Assembly: GCA_016712225.1 (NCBI GenBank)
Contig: JADJRL010000003.1
Span: 2,307,501 to 2,371,500 of the forward strand
Length of the DNA stretch: 64,000 bases
Direction: 5' to 3'
From: Candidatus Defluviibacterium haderslevense
GTDB lineage: Bacteria > Bacteroidota > Bacteroidia > Chitinophagales > Saprospiraceae
Within the stretch, counting starts at the first letter, position 1; each line of letters opens with the position of its first letter. This document shows, one piece after another, positions 36,190 to 44,373 of this stretch. The notes beneath the pieces were generated by a model. That model did no database searches. It was not told the DNA's origin and saw nothing but the letters and a program-made list of their open reading frames with translations. The position numbers and the translations under genes are program-made.

Positions 36190-37305
36190 CTACCAAGGTC
36201 CTTTCTGTTTAACTTGGTAAAATTGTTTGCCATCAAATCGAAAGAGTCCACTTCCTGCACCCCACCACATATTTCCTGATTTATCTTGATACATGCTTTG
36301 AACACAACAATTTAAACCATTAGCAGGTGTAAAAACGGTGAATGCTTTCGGATTTGGTAAGGGAACGGAAGGGTCAAATCTCGTTGTACAACCTCGGGCT
36401 GTAATCCAAATAATACCTGACTGTTCTATAATTATTCCCCAAAACTCTGTTCCTCCTAAGCCGTCCTTGGGAGTATATTCTGTAAAAGTTTTGCCGTCAA
36501 ATTTGCAAATACCGTTTTTCATGGTAAACCATATATTTCCAAGTTTGTCTTGCGCCATTCCACCTGCATAGTTTTCACTCAAATTTTCTTTATCATTAAA
36601 GTTTACAATAGTTTTTTCCTGCCCGACTTCGTCTTTCAGACGGGCATTATAGCGAAAGACACCTTTATCAGTCGAAGCAAACCAAATGTTTCCATTTTTG
36701 TCTTCCATAATACCCGCAACATTTATAGGAGGAAGTATTGGAAATAGCGAGAAACATTGACCGCCTTTGCTATCTAATGATGGGTTGTAAAGGTAAACGC
36801 CACTGTGAGTGCCTACCCAAATTGTACCCAATTTATCAACAAGAATACCTTTTCGGCTTATATCAATATGATTTAATCCATCTTTTTGATTATAATTTCT
36901 AAATGTTTTTCCATCATATTTATACACTCCCTGGTCGGTTCCAAACCACAGATTACCTTTTTTATCTTCATTAATTGCATAAACAGAAGTGCAATTAAAA
37001 CCTTCAGGATTAGAATAGTAGGTCAATGTTTTTACATCATACTTCACCACGCCTTCTCCTAATGTACCAAACCATAAATTCCCTTTCGAATCCTGAAAAA
37101 TACTTCGGATATATTGACTGACTAAGGTAGTGTCAAAATCGGGAGGCACAGCAACCGCTTTAAAGTTTCTTATTACTGTTGGACTTTGTATGGAAGTATT
37201 TGGGTATTTAAGTGTGTTTGTTTTTTCTTGTCCGTTGCAGGAAGTAAAATATATTAATACCAAAAGCAGCGAATAAATTGGATTGTATAAGTAGTATTTT
37301 GTCAT
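36190..37305 (-). CDS. Two-component-regulator-propeller-like lipoprotein (copy 1)
   Basis: About 371 residues. The start is set at the MTKYYLYNP methionine because it is followed at once by a lipoprotein signal with lipobox FTSCNGQ. It then has repeats of about 45 residues built on GNIWFGT...DGKTFxxY (Reg_prop propeller blades). Three blades carry short insertions after the RYN/LYN/RFD strand (NARLKDEVGQ, NPSLDSKGGQ, DPSVPLPNPK). It is likely a periplasm- or surface-anchored beta-propeller without the kinase part found in hybrid sensors. Paralogues at 45618 and 51748. Confidence 0.75.
   Translation of the reverse strand: MTKYYLYNPIYSLLLVLIYFTSCNGQEKTNTLKYPNTSIQSPTVIRNFKAVAVPPDFDTTLVSQYIRSIFQDSKGNLWFGTLGEGVVKYDVKTLTYYSNPEGFNCTSVYAINEDKKGNLWFGTDQGVYKYDGKTFRNYNQKDGLNHIDISRKGILVDKLGTIWVGTHSGVYLYNPSLDSKGGQCFSLFPILPPINVAGIMEDKNGNIWFASTDKGVFRYNARLKDEVGQEKTIVNFNDKENLSENYAGGMAQDKLGNIWFTMKNGICKFDGKTFTEYTPKDGLGGTEFWGIIIEQSGIIWITARGCTTRFDPSVPLPNPKAFTVFTPANGLNCCVQSMYQDKSGNMWWGAGSGLFRFDGKQFYQVKQKGPW
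36621..36645. repeat. Small palindromic element copy 2, in frame inside a gene
   Basis: GCCCGACT ... AGACGGGC, 25 bp with imperfect inverted ends. It is read in frame as ARLKDEVGQ within the propeller lipoprotein, at a point where other blades read directly from RYN to GKT. Compare 34460-34481. Confidence 0.45.
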
Positions 37306-37385
37306 TCGCCTTTGGCTTAGTTGTATCAAAAAAAATGTTCAACATAGGTATAAAATTTCAAGTATGCAGGTCGCCCAATCATGAC

Positions 37386-37516
37386 GAATAACATATACAG
37401 GCTTAGCGAAGGTAGCGATTTTCACTACAAGTATTGATGCGGAAAACCAATGTTTGATTAACCACAAATGTTTCAGTGGAGCTCTGAACCCCATTTTTGC
37501 CAAACTTATGTTATGC
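37386..37516 (-). repeat. attC site
   Basis: Cores GAATAAC and GTTATGC; arms GGCTTAGCGAAGGTAGCGATT and CCATTTTTGCCAAAC. Its centre (ACAAATGTTT..GGAGC) resembles the site at 36002. The next gene to its right is on the plus strand, unlike the rest of the array. Confidence 0.78.
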
Positions 37517-37601
37517 TTTTGTACTTCTTCTTCGGTCTTCCTATGTTTGTCTACCTTATGTAATTGTCTAATTTTATATGCACAAACATAGTAAAAAAAT
37601 C

Positions 37602-37609
37602 TACCTTTG
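37602..37609 (+). promoter_or_regulatory. Bacteroidota -7 element for the AraC gene
   Basis: TACCTTTG, matching TAnnTTTG, 22 bp before the ATG at 37632. It shows that this plus-strand gene has its own promoter and does not depend on array read-through. Confidence 0.5.
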
Positions 37610-37631
37610 ATACTATTTGAATTTTACAAAA

Positions 37632-38561
37632 ATGAAAAACGTAAGTATTAGAGATTTTTACAAGGATATTTTTGATAGAAGTGATTCCCAACTTGATTAC
37701 ATTTTAGATTTTAAAGGCAATGCTGAATTAGGTCATTTTAATGTATTCGAAACGGAAAAGTTTTATTTCAGTGGTAATAAGAAATCTGAAATGACATATA
37801 ACCGAAGGTTGTATTATAAAATCAGTTTGATTAAAGGTAAAAACCTTGTCGAGTATGCTGACAAAACAGTTTTGATAGAACAACAAGGAATTTTATTTGC
37901 AACACCCAAAATTCCATATAGATACACGCCACAGAGTAAAGATCAGTCGGGTTTTTTTTGTGTATTTACAAAAGAGTTTATATCAAAATCGAAAACAGGT
38001 TTGCTTATTGATGAATTACCAATTTATCAGCCTAATAGTGATTTTGTATATCAATTAAATGATGAACAATATCTTGTAATGGAATTGATATTTAAGAAAA
38101 TGAATGTTGAAATGTCTTCGGACTATGCGTTCAAGTATGATTTATTACGTAATTATGTATTGGAACTGATACACACAGGACAAAAGTTGAAACCTATAAA
38201 AAGTACTCATATGGCTACTAATGCAGCAAGCAGAATATCTTCGTTGTTCATAGAGTTATTGGAAAGGCAGTTCCCGATTGAAAACAATTCACAAGCGGTA
38301 CAACTCAAAACGCCTATAGATTTTGCAAAAGTGTTGGGTATACATATCAATCACCTTAATAAAGTATTAAAAGAAACTACAGGTAAAACCACGATGGAAA
38401 TTATCAATGGCAGAATAGCAGAAGAAGCCAAAATATTGCTTAAACAAACGCAATGGAATGTGTCTGAAATTGCATTTTCATTGGGGTTTGATGAAGTAGC
38501 ACATTTCTCTAATTTTTTCAAAAAACAAACATCCCTTTCTCCTTTGAAATATAGAAATTGA
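37632..38561 (+). CDS. AraC-family transcriptional regulator
   Basis: 310 residues from the ATG at 37632 (an upstream TTG in frame is less likely because it overlaps the -7 element). An N-terminal cupin-like sensor part is followed by the C-terminal double helix-turn-helix (DFAKVLGIHINHLNKVLKETTGKT and VSEIAFSLGFDEVAHFSNFFKKQTSLSPLKYR). Neighbour of the aldo/keto reductase, transcribed the same way, so it probably controls it. Plus strand inside an otherwise minus-strand array. Confidence 0.85.
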   Translation: MKNVSIRDFYKDIFDRSDSQLDYILDFKGNAELGHFNVFETEKFYFSGNKKSEMTYNRRLYYKISLIKGKNLVEYADKTVLIEQQGILFATPKIPYRYTPQSKDQSGFFCVFTKEFISKSKTGLLIDELPIYQPNSDFVYQLNDEQYLVMELIFKKMNVEMSSDYAFKYDLLRNYVLELIHTGQKLKPIKSTHMATNAASRISSLFIELLERQFPIENNSQAVQLKTPIDFAKVLGIHINHLNKVLKETTGKTTMEIINGRIAEEAKILLKQTQWNVSEIAFSLGFDEVAHFSNFFKKQTSLSPLKYRN

Positions 38562-38646
38562 TTGAAATTTACAAATAGTGGATTGCAATTTACAAGTATC
38601 TTGATTACAAAATAACTCATCTTTGTGGCTTAAATATTTTAACAAA

Positions 38647-39603
38647 ATGAAGAATTCAACAATATTAGGAAACAGCACAGTAAGTGTGAACCGAATAGGT
38701 CTTGGTTGTATGGGTATGTCAGAGTTTTATGGTTCATTTGATGAAAGTGAATCCATTAAAACTTTGCATAAAGCAATTGATTTAGGGGTTAATTTTTTTG
38801 ACACTGCCGATATGTATGCAAGTGGAGCAAATGAAAAATTAATTGGCAACGCTTTTAAAGGTCGTTGGTCTGATGTCATTTTGGCTACCAAATTTGGTGT
38901 AATGAGAGGTTCAAATGGTGAATGGCTTGGACTGAATGGACAACCCGAATATATCAAAAAAGCTTGTGAACAAAGTCTTTTAAATTTAGGGACAGAGTCA
39001 ATAGATTTATATTATATGCACCGTCAAGCTCCTGATGTTGATATTGAAGTGATAGTTGGGGCAATGGCTGATTTAGTCAAACAAGGAAAAGTAAAATACA
39101 TAGGTTTATCTGAAGTAAATGCCGAAACGATACGAAGAGCACACAAAGTGCATCCAATTACAGCAATTCAATCTGAATATTCATTATGGAGTCGAGAACC
39201 AGAACAAGAAATCTTTGAGGTTTGCAAAGAACTTGGAATTACTTTCGTTTCATATAGTCCATTAGGACGAGGTTTTTTAACAGGAACAATTAAAAATCGT
39301 TCTGATTTTGAGGCTGGTGATTTTAGATTAAGCAACCCAAGATTTACAGAAAAAGCAATCAATGAAAATATCAAATTTGTAGAAGTAATTGACCAATTAG
39401 CTAAAGCCAAAGGAGTAACAATAGCACAGATTGCCTTGTCTTGGATATTGAGTCATAATGATGAAATTACAGCCATTCCCGGTACAAGAAAAATTCATCG
39501 TCTCGAGGAAAATTTAGGCGCTTATAATGTTGTGCTAACTCAAGCCGATATGGAACTTATTGAGACATCCATACCTGAAATAACCATTGGAAGTCGATAC
39601 TAA
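38647..39603 (+). CDS. Aldo/keto reductase
   Basis: 318 residues; start at the ATG of MKNSTILGN (an in-frame TTG 24 bp upstream is less likely). NADPH-dependent oxidoreductase of the AKR fold: catalytic Asp and Tyr in FFDTADMYASG (about 48-58), Lys in ATKFGV (about 80), His in YYMHRQ (about 120). C-terminal cofactor-binding segment IPGTRKIHRLEENL (about 280). It resembles the YakC/AKR13 type. Follows the AraC gene by 85 bp. Confidence 0.9.
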   Translation: MKNSTILGNSTVSVNRIGLGCMGMSEFYGSFDESESIKTLHKAIDLGVNFFDTADMYASGANEKLIGNAFKGRWSDVILATKFGVMRGSNGEWLGLNGQPEYIKKACEQSLLNLGTESIDLYYMHRQAPDVDIEVIVGAMADLVKQGKVKYIGLSEVNAETIRRAHKVHPITAIQSEYSLWSREPEQEIFEVCKELGITFVSYSPLGRGFLTGTIKNRSDFEAGDFRLSNPRFTEKAINENIKFVEVIDQLAKAKGVTIAQIALSWILSHNDEITAIPGTRKIHRLEENLGAYNVVLTQADMELIETSIPEITIGSRY

Positions 39604-39621
39604 TAATAAACCTTTTTTGTT

Positions 39622-40212
39622 TTAAGGTTTATAAAATTTGATGAGCCAAATAAAACTTATCAAATATAAAAGTCTTTGAGCAATGCCTTGGTAATTTTTC
39701 AAAAGTCCGAATGATGCAGAAAGACCAACAACCAAAATGAAAAACACAAAGTGAATCCATTTTTCACTTTTGGCAGTTGAGTAAAATAGTTGTAATACAA
39801 TACCAAACGTAAAAGCAGCACCTGCAATTTGAGCTGATGCAGAGTGAATTGAAGCCTGTATGGCAGAATAGTTGTCTTGGGGGAAGAAAGGTTTCGTGCA
39901 AAAAATACCTGTCAAACCAACAAACAAGCCAAAGATTAAAATGGGTGTTGTCCGCCATATTAAATTGTTGGCTAAAATTCCTGCCGATAATGTCAGTCCA
40001 AACGCTAAAAATCCAAATTGCATAATTAGTTTTTTGTCATAGCCTTGTGAACCCAAGTCGCTAATCGTATTTTTTGTCCAGTCGTAATTGTTAGTTGAAA
40101 AAATATGAGCTACCACAATTGCCAGTACGAAAATTGCGGTCGAGATGATGTTGTAATTGCTTTTTATGTAGTCTATTTTTTGTTGCCAGTCTTTATTTTG
40201 ATGGTCGGTCAT
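39622..40212 (-). CDS. DUF998 integral membrane protein
   Basis: 196 residues from MTDHQN (an in-frame start four codons earlier is possible). Six predicted membrane helices; SDLGSQG near residue 60 and the FPQDN..IHSASAQIAG stretch (about 118-135) are the hallmark of DUF998. Function unknown. It converges with the aldo/keto reductase (18 bp apart) and starts just before a decayed attC. Confidence 0.75.
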   Translation of the reverse strand: MTDHQNKDWQQKIDYIKSNYNIISTAIFVLAIVVAHIFSTNNYDWTKNTISDLGSQGYDKKLIMQFGFLAFGLTLSAGILANNLIWRTTPILIFGLFVGLTGIFCTKPFFPQDNYSAIQASIHSASAQIAGAAFTFGIVLQLFYSTAKSEKWIHFVFFILVVGLSASFGLLKNYQGIAQRLLYLISFIWLIKFYKP

Positions 40213-40224
40213 TGGGTGATGCAA

Positions 40225-40353
40225 AATGTTTAAATATTGGCGATGATGGAGTATTTGAAATGTTCTAGTCTAACATTTACACAAATGTCCGATTGTATTA
40301 CAAATGGTGAGTTTACAACGGTCCTCACCACTATTACCATTTAGATGTTAACG
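40225..40353 (-). repeat. Partly decayed attC site
   Basis: The right core GTTAACG and arm CACCACTATTACCATTTAG are intact; the left side (ATTGGCGATGATGGAGT) pairs only partly and its core reads GTTTAAA. Belongs to the VOC gene that ends 12 bp to its right. Confidence 0.6.
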
Positions 40354-40364
40354 GTTGGTCATTT

Positions 40365-40742
40365 CTATTTTGCATCTTCATCAACTGAAAAAATACCAAA
40401 TGTATTATTATCTAAGTCTATAAAATACCCTTGCCAACAACGTGTCGGAATTGCAAATTTTGGGATTGCAATTTTACCACCATTGTCTAATATCTTTTTT
40501 GCTGTTTCTTCAAAATCTTCCACTTCTATAGAGCAAGTAAATGCATTTGTGCCAAATTCAGTTGGTGGCGTTTTTGCAGGTCTGGCAAAAAGACCTCCAT
40601 TAATACTATTTGTTTCAATTCTGTAATATTCAATGGGCACATTATACTCTCTTATAAATGTCCAATTAAAAATATTTTTGTAGAATTCAATTTCTCTTTT
40701 CGGACTTGAAGATTGAATTTCAAAATAACCGATTGTATTCAT
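40365..40742 (-). CDS. VOC-superfamily (glyoxalase/bleomycin-resistance fold) protein
   Basis: 125 residues in two beta-alpha-beta-beta-beta halves: GYFEIQSSSPKREIEFYKNIFNW (start) and FTCSIEVEDFEETAKKILDNGGKIAIPKF (second half), ending WQGYFIDLDNNTFGIF. VOC proteins use a metal site in dioxygenases, lyases or resistance proteins; metal ligands here are not complete by eye. It is 7 bp downstream of the SRPBCC gene, so this cassette carries two genes. Confidence 0.82.
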   Translation of the reverse strand: MNTIGYFEIQSSSPKREIEFYKNIFNWTFIREYNVPIEYYRIETNSINGGLFARPAKTPPTEFGTNAFTCSIEVEDFEETAKKILDNGGKIAIPKFAIPTRCWQGYFIDLDNNTFGIFSVDEDAK

Positions 40743-40749
40743 TTTGAAA

Positions 40750-41196
40750 CTATTTTTTAAGGTCAGGTTTACCTTGTCCTATTGTAATTAATGGTAATAA
40801 ACTATTTTTCAAGTAATGGGTCCAACCTTTTGAACAACCATCATAACATTGAAGGCCTGGAACTAAACCCGAATGAGTTATGTCCAACTTGGTTTTATCT
40901 CCTTGTTTTGAAATTTCAAAAATCATTTTTGTTCCGTTCCATTCGTTTTGTTTTTCAACAAAGCTTAGTTTACTTTCTAATGTAAGCCAAACAATCTTTT
41001 CATTGGGAATTACTTCTGTCAATTTGTGTTTTGAATAATGAAAATCACCATGGCGATAAATAAATTCGTCATTCAGTTTTTCGGAATCACCTTCCAACTC
41101 TTCTGACCACCAACCACGAACATTATTAATTGCATTAAAAACTTCAATTGGTGTTTGGTCTAATAAAAATGTAATGTTAAAATTTTGATTTTGCAT
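40750..41196 (-). CDS. SRPBCC / AHSA1-like protein
   Basis: 148 residues. FLLDQTPIEVFNAINNVRGWWSEEL (about 10-34), the strand pair KLTEVIPNEKIVWLTLE and the C-terminal GWTHYLKNSLLPLITIGQG helix mark the AHSA1 branch. Probably ligand-binding; no known target. Paired with the VOC gene in one cassette. Confidence 0.8.
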   Translation of the reverse strand: MQNQNFNITFLLDQTPIEVFNAINNVRGWWSEELEGDSEKLNDEFIYRHGDFHYSKHKLTEVIPNEKIVWLTLESKLSFVEKQNEWNGTKMIFEISKQGDKTKLDITHSGLVPGLQCYDGCSKGWTHYLKNSLLPLITIGQGKPDLKK

Positions 41197-41239
41197 GGTG
41201 TATTTTATTCGTCTGTTAATTGTTTAGGTTTTCCTTTTA

Positions 41240-41376
41240 TAATGACCGCTCATTCCTGGCTTGACATAGCGGCGGATTTTTACCACAAATGTTCCTATGA
41301 AACACACACTGCAAATATAGAAAAAATGTTTTGACGAAGCACATTACTCGCCATTTTGGCAAACCCGCGTTCGTGG
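41240..41376 (-). repeat. attC site (somewhat diverged cores)
   Basis: Left core region TAATGACCGC, right core GTTCGTG; arms CTGGCTTGACATAGCGGCGG and TCGCCATTTTGGCAAAC. Ends 17 bp before the stop of the SDR gene. Confidence 0.7.
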
Positions 41377-41392
41377 TAATTGTTTTTCTCTA

Positions 41393-42130
41393 TTACCAAG
41401 CAATCTCTCCCGTTTCTGGATTATTTTCTTCACTAAAAAATTTCCCTGTCGGGCCATCTTTATCAATCAAAGCATACTTTATAATTCGTTTTCCGGCATC
41501 TTCAACGGTTCCAGGTCCTCGATGTCCGTTAAAATCTGTCTTGGTATATCCAGGACAAACCGAATTCACTTTAAAGTTGCTGTCTCTCAGTTCGTAAGCT
41601 AATACAACTGTGTACATATTCATGGCTGCTTTTGAAGAAAGATAAGCAGCAGCTTTGTAATCGTAATATTTGTAGGAAGGGTCACTATGCAAAGTTACAG
41701 AACCTTGACTTGAACTTACATTTACAATACGCGGTTCAGTTGATAATTTCAATAAATCAATAAATGCCTGCGTAACTCTTACGACACCATACACATTTGA
41801 ATCGTAAGTGGCTTTGAATTGGTCAATTGTTGTATTAAGGGCTTGTTGTGGATAGCCACCAAAGATGCCTGCATTGTTAATTAGTATGTCCAATACTTGC
41901 GTTTTCTTGCCAATTTCTGCTCGGGCATTTTTTACAGATTCGTCGTTTGTAATGTCAAGCTGAATGACTTCTACATTGTTTAATCCCTCTGCTTTTAATT
42001 TGTTAAGGGCTTCTATACCACGCTCCAAATTTCGACAGCCAAGATAGACATATATCCCTTTTTGAGCAAGTTGTCGCGCAACTTCAAAACCGATGCTTTT
42101 GTTAGCTCCTGTTACTAATGCTGATTTCAT
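41393..42130 (-). CDS. Short-chain dehydrogenase/reductase
   Basis: 245 residues. Rossmann motif TGANKSIG (about 7-14), NNAGIFGG (about 87-94) and YLSSK (catalytic Tyr/Lys, about 162-166) are complete. The N-terminal part resembles carbonyl-reductase-type SDRs. Sits 66 bp downstream of an AraC regulator on the same strand, without an attC between them, so the two make a two-gene cassette in which the regulator probably controls the enzyme. Confidence 0.92.
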   Translation of the reverse strand: MKSALVTGANKSIGFEVARQLAQKGIYVYLGCRNLERGIEALNKLKAEGLNNVEVIQLDITNDESVKNARAEIGKKTQVLDILINNAGIFGGYPQQALNTTIDQFKATYDSNVYGVVRVTQAFIDLLKLSTEPRIVNVSSSQGSVTLHSDPSYKYYDYKAAAYLSSKAAMNMYTVVLAYELRDSNFKVNSVCPGYTKTDFNGHRGPGTVEDAGKRIIKYALIDKDGPTGKFFSEENNPETGEIAW

Positions 42131-42195
42131 TATTATATTTTTTGATGAACCGCAAAATTCGGTAGCGCAAAATCAAGTGAGATGGACGATTCACT

Positions 42196-43077
42196 TTAAT
42201 TTCTTGACAAATCTTGAATGCTTTCTACAAATTGTGTAACACTTTTTCCAGTATTCTTTTTGAAAATCTTTGAAAAATAATCGGGGTCGTTAAAACCCAA
42301 GTCATAAGCTAATTCCTTTACCGATGTTTCGGAATAGAATAGTTTTCGCTGTGCCTCTAATATCAAGCGGTTTGTGATAAATTCTTTTGGCGAAACTCCA
42401 GAAAACTCTTTTACAATGTTGTACAGATTATTTGTCGTAATTGAAAGGTTGCCGGCAATTGTGTTAATAGAAGGTTGTTCTGTCAAATGAGTTTCAACTG
42501 CAATTTTAAACTCAATGTATTTTGAAAGTTTATTTGGTTCTGATTTTTCTTTTGCAACACTTTTAAAGTATGCATTGTTTATTTCTGTCAAAAGCGAATT
42601 AAGATGAGCCAAAATAATTTCAGCATCTTTTTTGTCATTGTCTGAATGCAAAATTTTGTTCAGTATTTCAAAAAGTATTTTTACTCTTTGTTTTGAATCA
42701 ATGTCAAATGAAATGATTTGTGAATTTAATGGATTGATTAAAAAGGAAAATGGTTTTGGAAGTAAAGATAAGCAGTTTTGGTCAAAGCTCATTTTGAAAC
42801 ATTCAATGTCGTCTTTATTCTGAGCAGGTACAGAATGAATTTGATTAGGTAAAACAAAAAACAATTGCCGATTTGTAATGGTCAAATCATTTAAGTCAAC
42901 CTTATGAGTTAATGAACCTCTTTCAACAAACACAAAAAAATAATTTGCTTTTCTGTGAGGTTGGGTAAGCATTCTCATTACATCAGCAGACAAATTATTA
43001 TTTGAATTAGAGTTTGCCCTAATCGCAAGTTTTTCGTGCTGTTTTATTTTGTCGAGTAATCCTTTTGTTTCTTGCAT
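42196..43077 (-). CDS. AraC-family transcriptional regulator
   Basis: 293 residues with the C-terminal double helix-turn-helix (INTIAGNLSITTNNLYNIVKEFSG and VKELAYDLGFNDPDYFSKIFKKNTGKSVTQF). The N-terminal half is a cupin-like sensor. Located directly upstream of the SDR gene in the same direction. Confidence 0.87.
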   Translation of the reverse strand: MQETKGLLDKIKQHEKLAIRANSNSNNNLSADVMRMLTQPHRKANYFFVFVERGSLTHKVDLNDLTITNRQLFFVLPNQIHSVPAQNKDDIECFKMSFDQNCLSLLPKPFSFLINPLNSQIISFDIDSKQRVKILFEILNKILHSDNDKKDAEIILAHLNSLLTEINNAYFKSVAKEKSEPNKLSKYIEFKIAVETHLTEQPSINTIAGNLSITTNNLYNIVKEFSGVSPKEFITNRLILEAQRKLFYSETSVKELAYDLGFNDPDYFSKIFKKNTGKSVTQFVESIQDLSRN

Positions 43078-43118
43078 TTTTATCTATTCAATGTTTGCAG
43101 TGTGTCGTTTTACAATGA

Positions 43119-43253
43119 ACACTAATGTTTCCAAGCTTTAAGATGATATGAATTTTTAAGTCCAAAATTTTCGAATAGCATCGAAAGCCAAAAATACAAA
43201 ACAAACTTTAAAATATGCCTTAAATCCCAATTTCTTAGAATTGTTGTTAACAA
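43119..43253 (-). repeat. Tentative decayed attC site
   Basis: Cores ACTAATG and GTTAACA with poorly paired arms. Its middle (CGAAAGCCAAAAATAC) matches the middle of intact sites at 53971 and 58050, which is the main support. Confidence 0.4.
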
Positions 43254-43278
43254 CTTTACATTTAATAGAGTCGTTTAT

Positions 43279-43700
43279 CTAGCTGAAAATTGTGTCAAAT
43301 GATGATTTGTATGAAAGTATTGTAAAGCTCCCCAATTGTTCATCTCTTCCGTTGTTTTTTTTTTCGGAATTTCTTAAAACTGATTTTACTTTAAATAGTG
43401 CAGTTTCAAAATTCTTTATATTCTGAGTATCCACAAATTTTTCCTCTATTTTCTCTGCCATTATAAAAGCGATTGCTTCCTCTTGCGTAAACATTATTGG
43501 TGGCAGGCGATAGTCTTCCATAATGGAATAACCGACACCCACTTCTCCAATAATTGGAACACCAACATTTATAAGCGTTTCAATGTCTCTATAGATAGTT
43601 CGTAAACTCACTTCAAATCTATCAGAAAGTTCTTTTGCCTTACTAATTTTTTTGATTGTAAGTGAATGAGTATTGCTGTAATTCTATCAAACTTGTTCAT
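43279..43700 (-). pseudogene. YafY-like HTH/WYL regulator, frameshifted and truncated
   Basis: From ATG at 43700 the frame reads MNKFDRITAILIHLQSKK, the usual start of YafY-type regulators, then shifts at a run of seven A (minus strand, 43654-43660); one more A would join it to FEVSLRTIYRDIETLI and VGVGYSIMEDYRLPP. The frame ends after about 145 residues, before the WYL domain, so about half of the normal length is missing. Pseudogene, or a sequencing error plus true truncation. Lies 5 bp after the YdeI-like gene. Confidence 0.7.
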
Positions 43701-43704
43701 TTTA

Positions 43705-44199
43705 TTATGGTTTATCTCTACCTACAAATCTTTCATTACCTAATAAAAAATTGATTGCTCTTTTAATATTTTTTTCCAAACTTTCTTCTGTTTTAAGGCG
43801 TGCCAAATATCTTACTATTTCTAATTTTTTTGATGCTGATAAACGGTCATAAACAGTTTTGGCTAGTTCATTTTCTGTCAAAGCCGTTATGAATTTCTTT
43901 GGTGGTAAAATATCCCTACTTTCTGCGTCAAAAGAAATTGTAATTTCAATGGTTTCACCTATATGTTTAGGTGAATGTTTTAGCATACTTGTATTTATAT
44001 AAAGTCGCCATTCTCTACTATATCTAACTAAAGACTGCTTATAGGGCTTGTTATTAATTGTACCCTTTATTGGAATATGTCCAATGTCTTTGTTAGCTTG
44101 TATAAAAATTTGTTGAAGTATGTCTTTAGGCACAAAAACAAACGGGTTGACTCCGATGATTTCTATTTTTGCATTAAATTTATACTTTTTAAATTCCAT
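43705..44199 (-). CDS. DUF1905 / YdeI-OmpD-associated small protein
   Basis: 164 residues. The N-terminal DUF1905 barrel (FNAKIEIIGVNPFVFVPKDI ... VKGTINNKPYKQSLV, in parts) is followed by a C-terminal helical segment LSASKKLEIVRYLARLKTEESLEKNIKRAINFL that is typical of YdeI (bacteriocin-protection, OmpD-associated) proteins. Cytoplasmic; precise function unknown. Shares the cassette with the broken YafY-like gene. Confidence 0.75.
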   Translation of the reverse strand: MEFKKYKFNAKIEIIGVNPFVFVPKDILQQIFIQANKDIGHIPIKGTINNKPYKQSLVRYSREWRLYINTSMLKHSPKHIGETIEITISFDAESRDILPPKKFITALTENELAKTVYDRLSASKKLEIVRYLARLKTEESLEKNIKRAINFLLGNERFVGRDKP

Positions 44200-44234
44200 A
44201 CGCTTTAGTATTATGGATGGTGTTTTTGAATGAT

Positions 44235-44367
44235 AGATAACGTTTTGAAGCTTGGTTAAGGGTGAGATTTTTAGTACAAATGTTTATATGAAGGACAAAT
44301 GTCTGTTTAACCACAAACGTTTCTAAGAAGCACTTCAGCCCGCCTTTTGCCAAACCCTTATTAGCAC
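44235..44367 (-). repeat. attC site
   Basis: Cores AGATAAC and ATTAGCA; arms GAAGCTTGGTTAAGGGTGAG and CCCGCCTTTTGCCAAACC. Central part similar to 36002. Ends 7 bp before the stop of the hydrolase gene. Confidence 0.75.
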
Positions 44368-44373
44368 CAGTTT

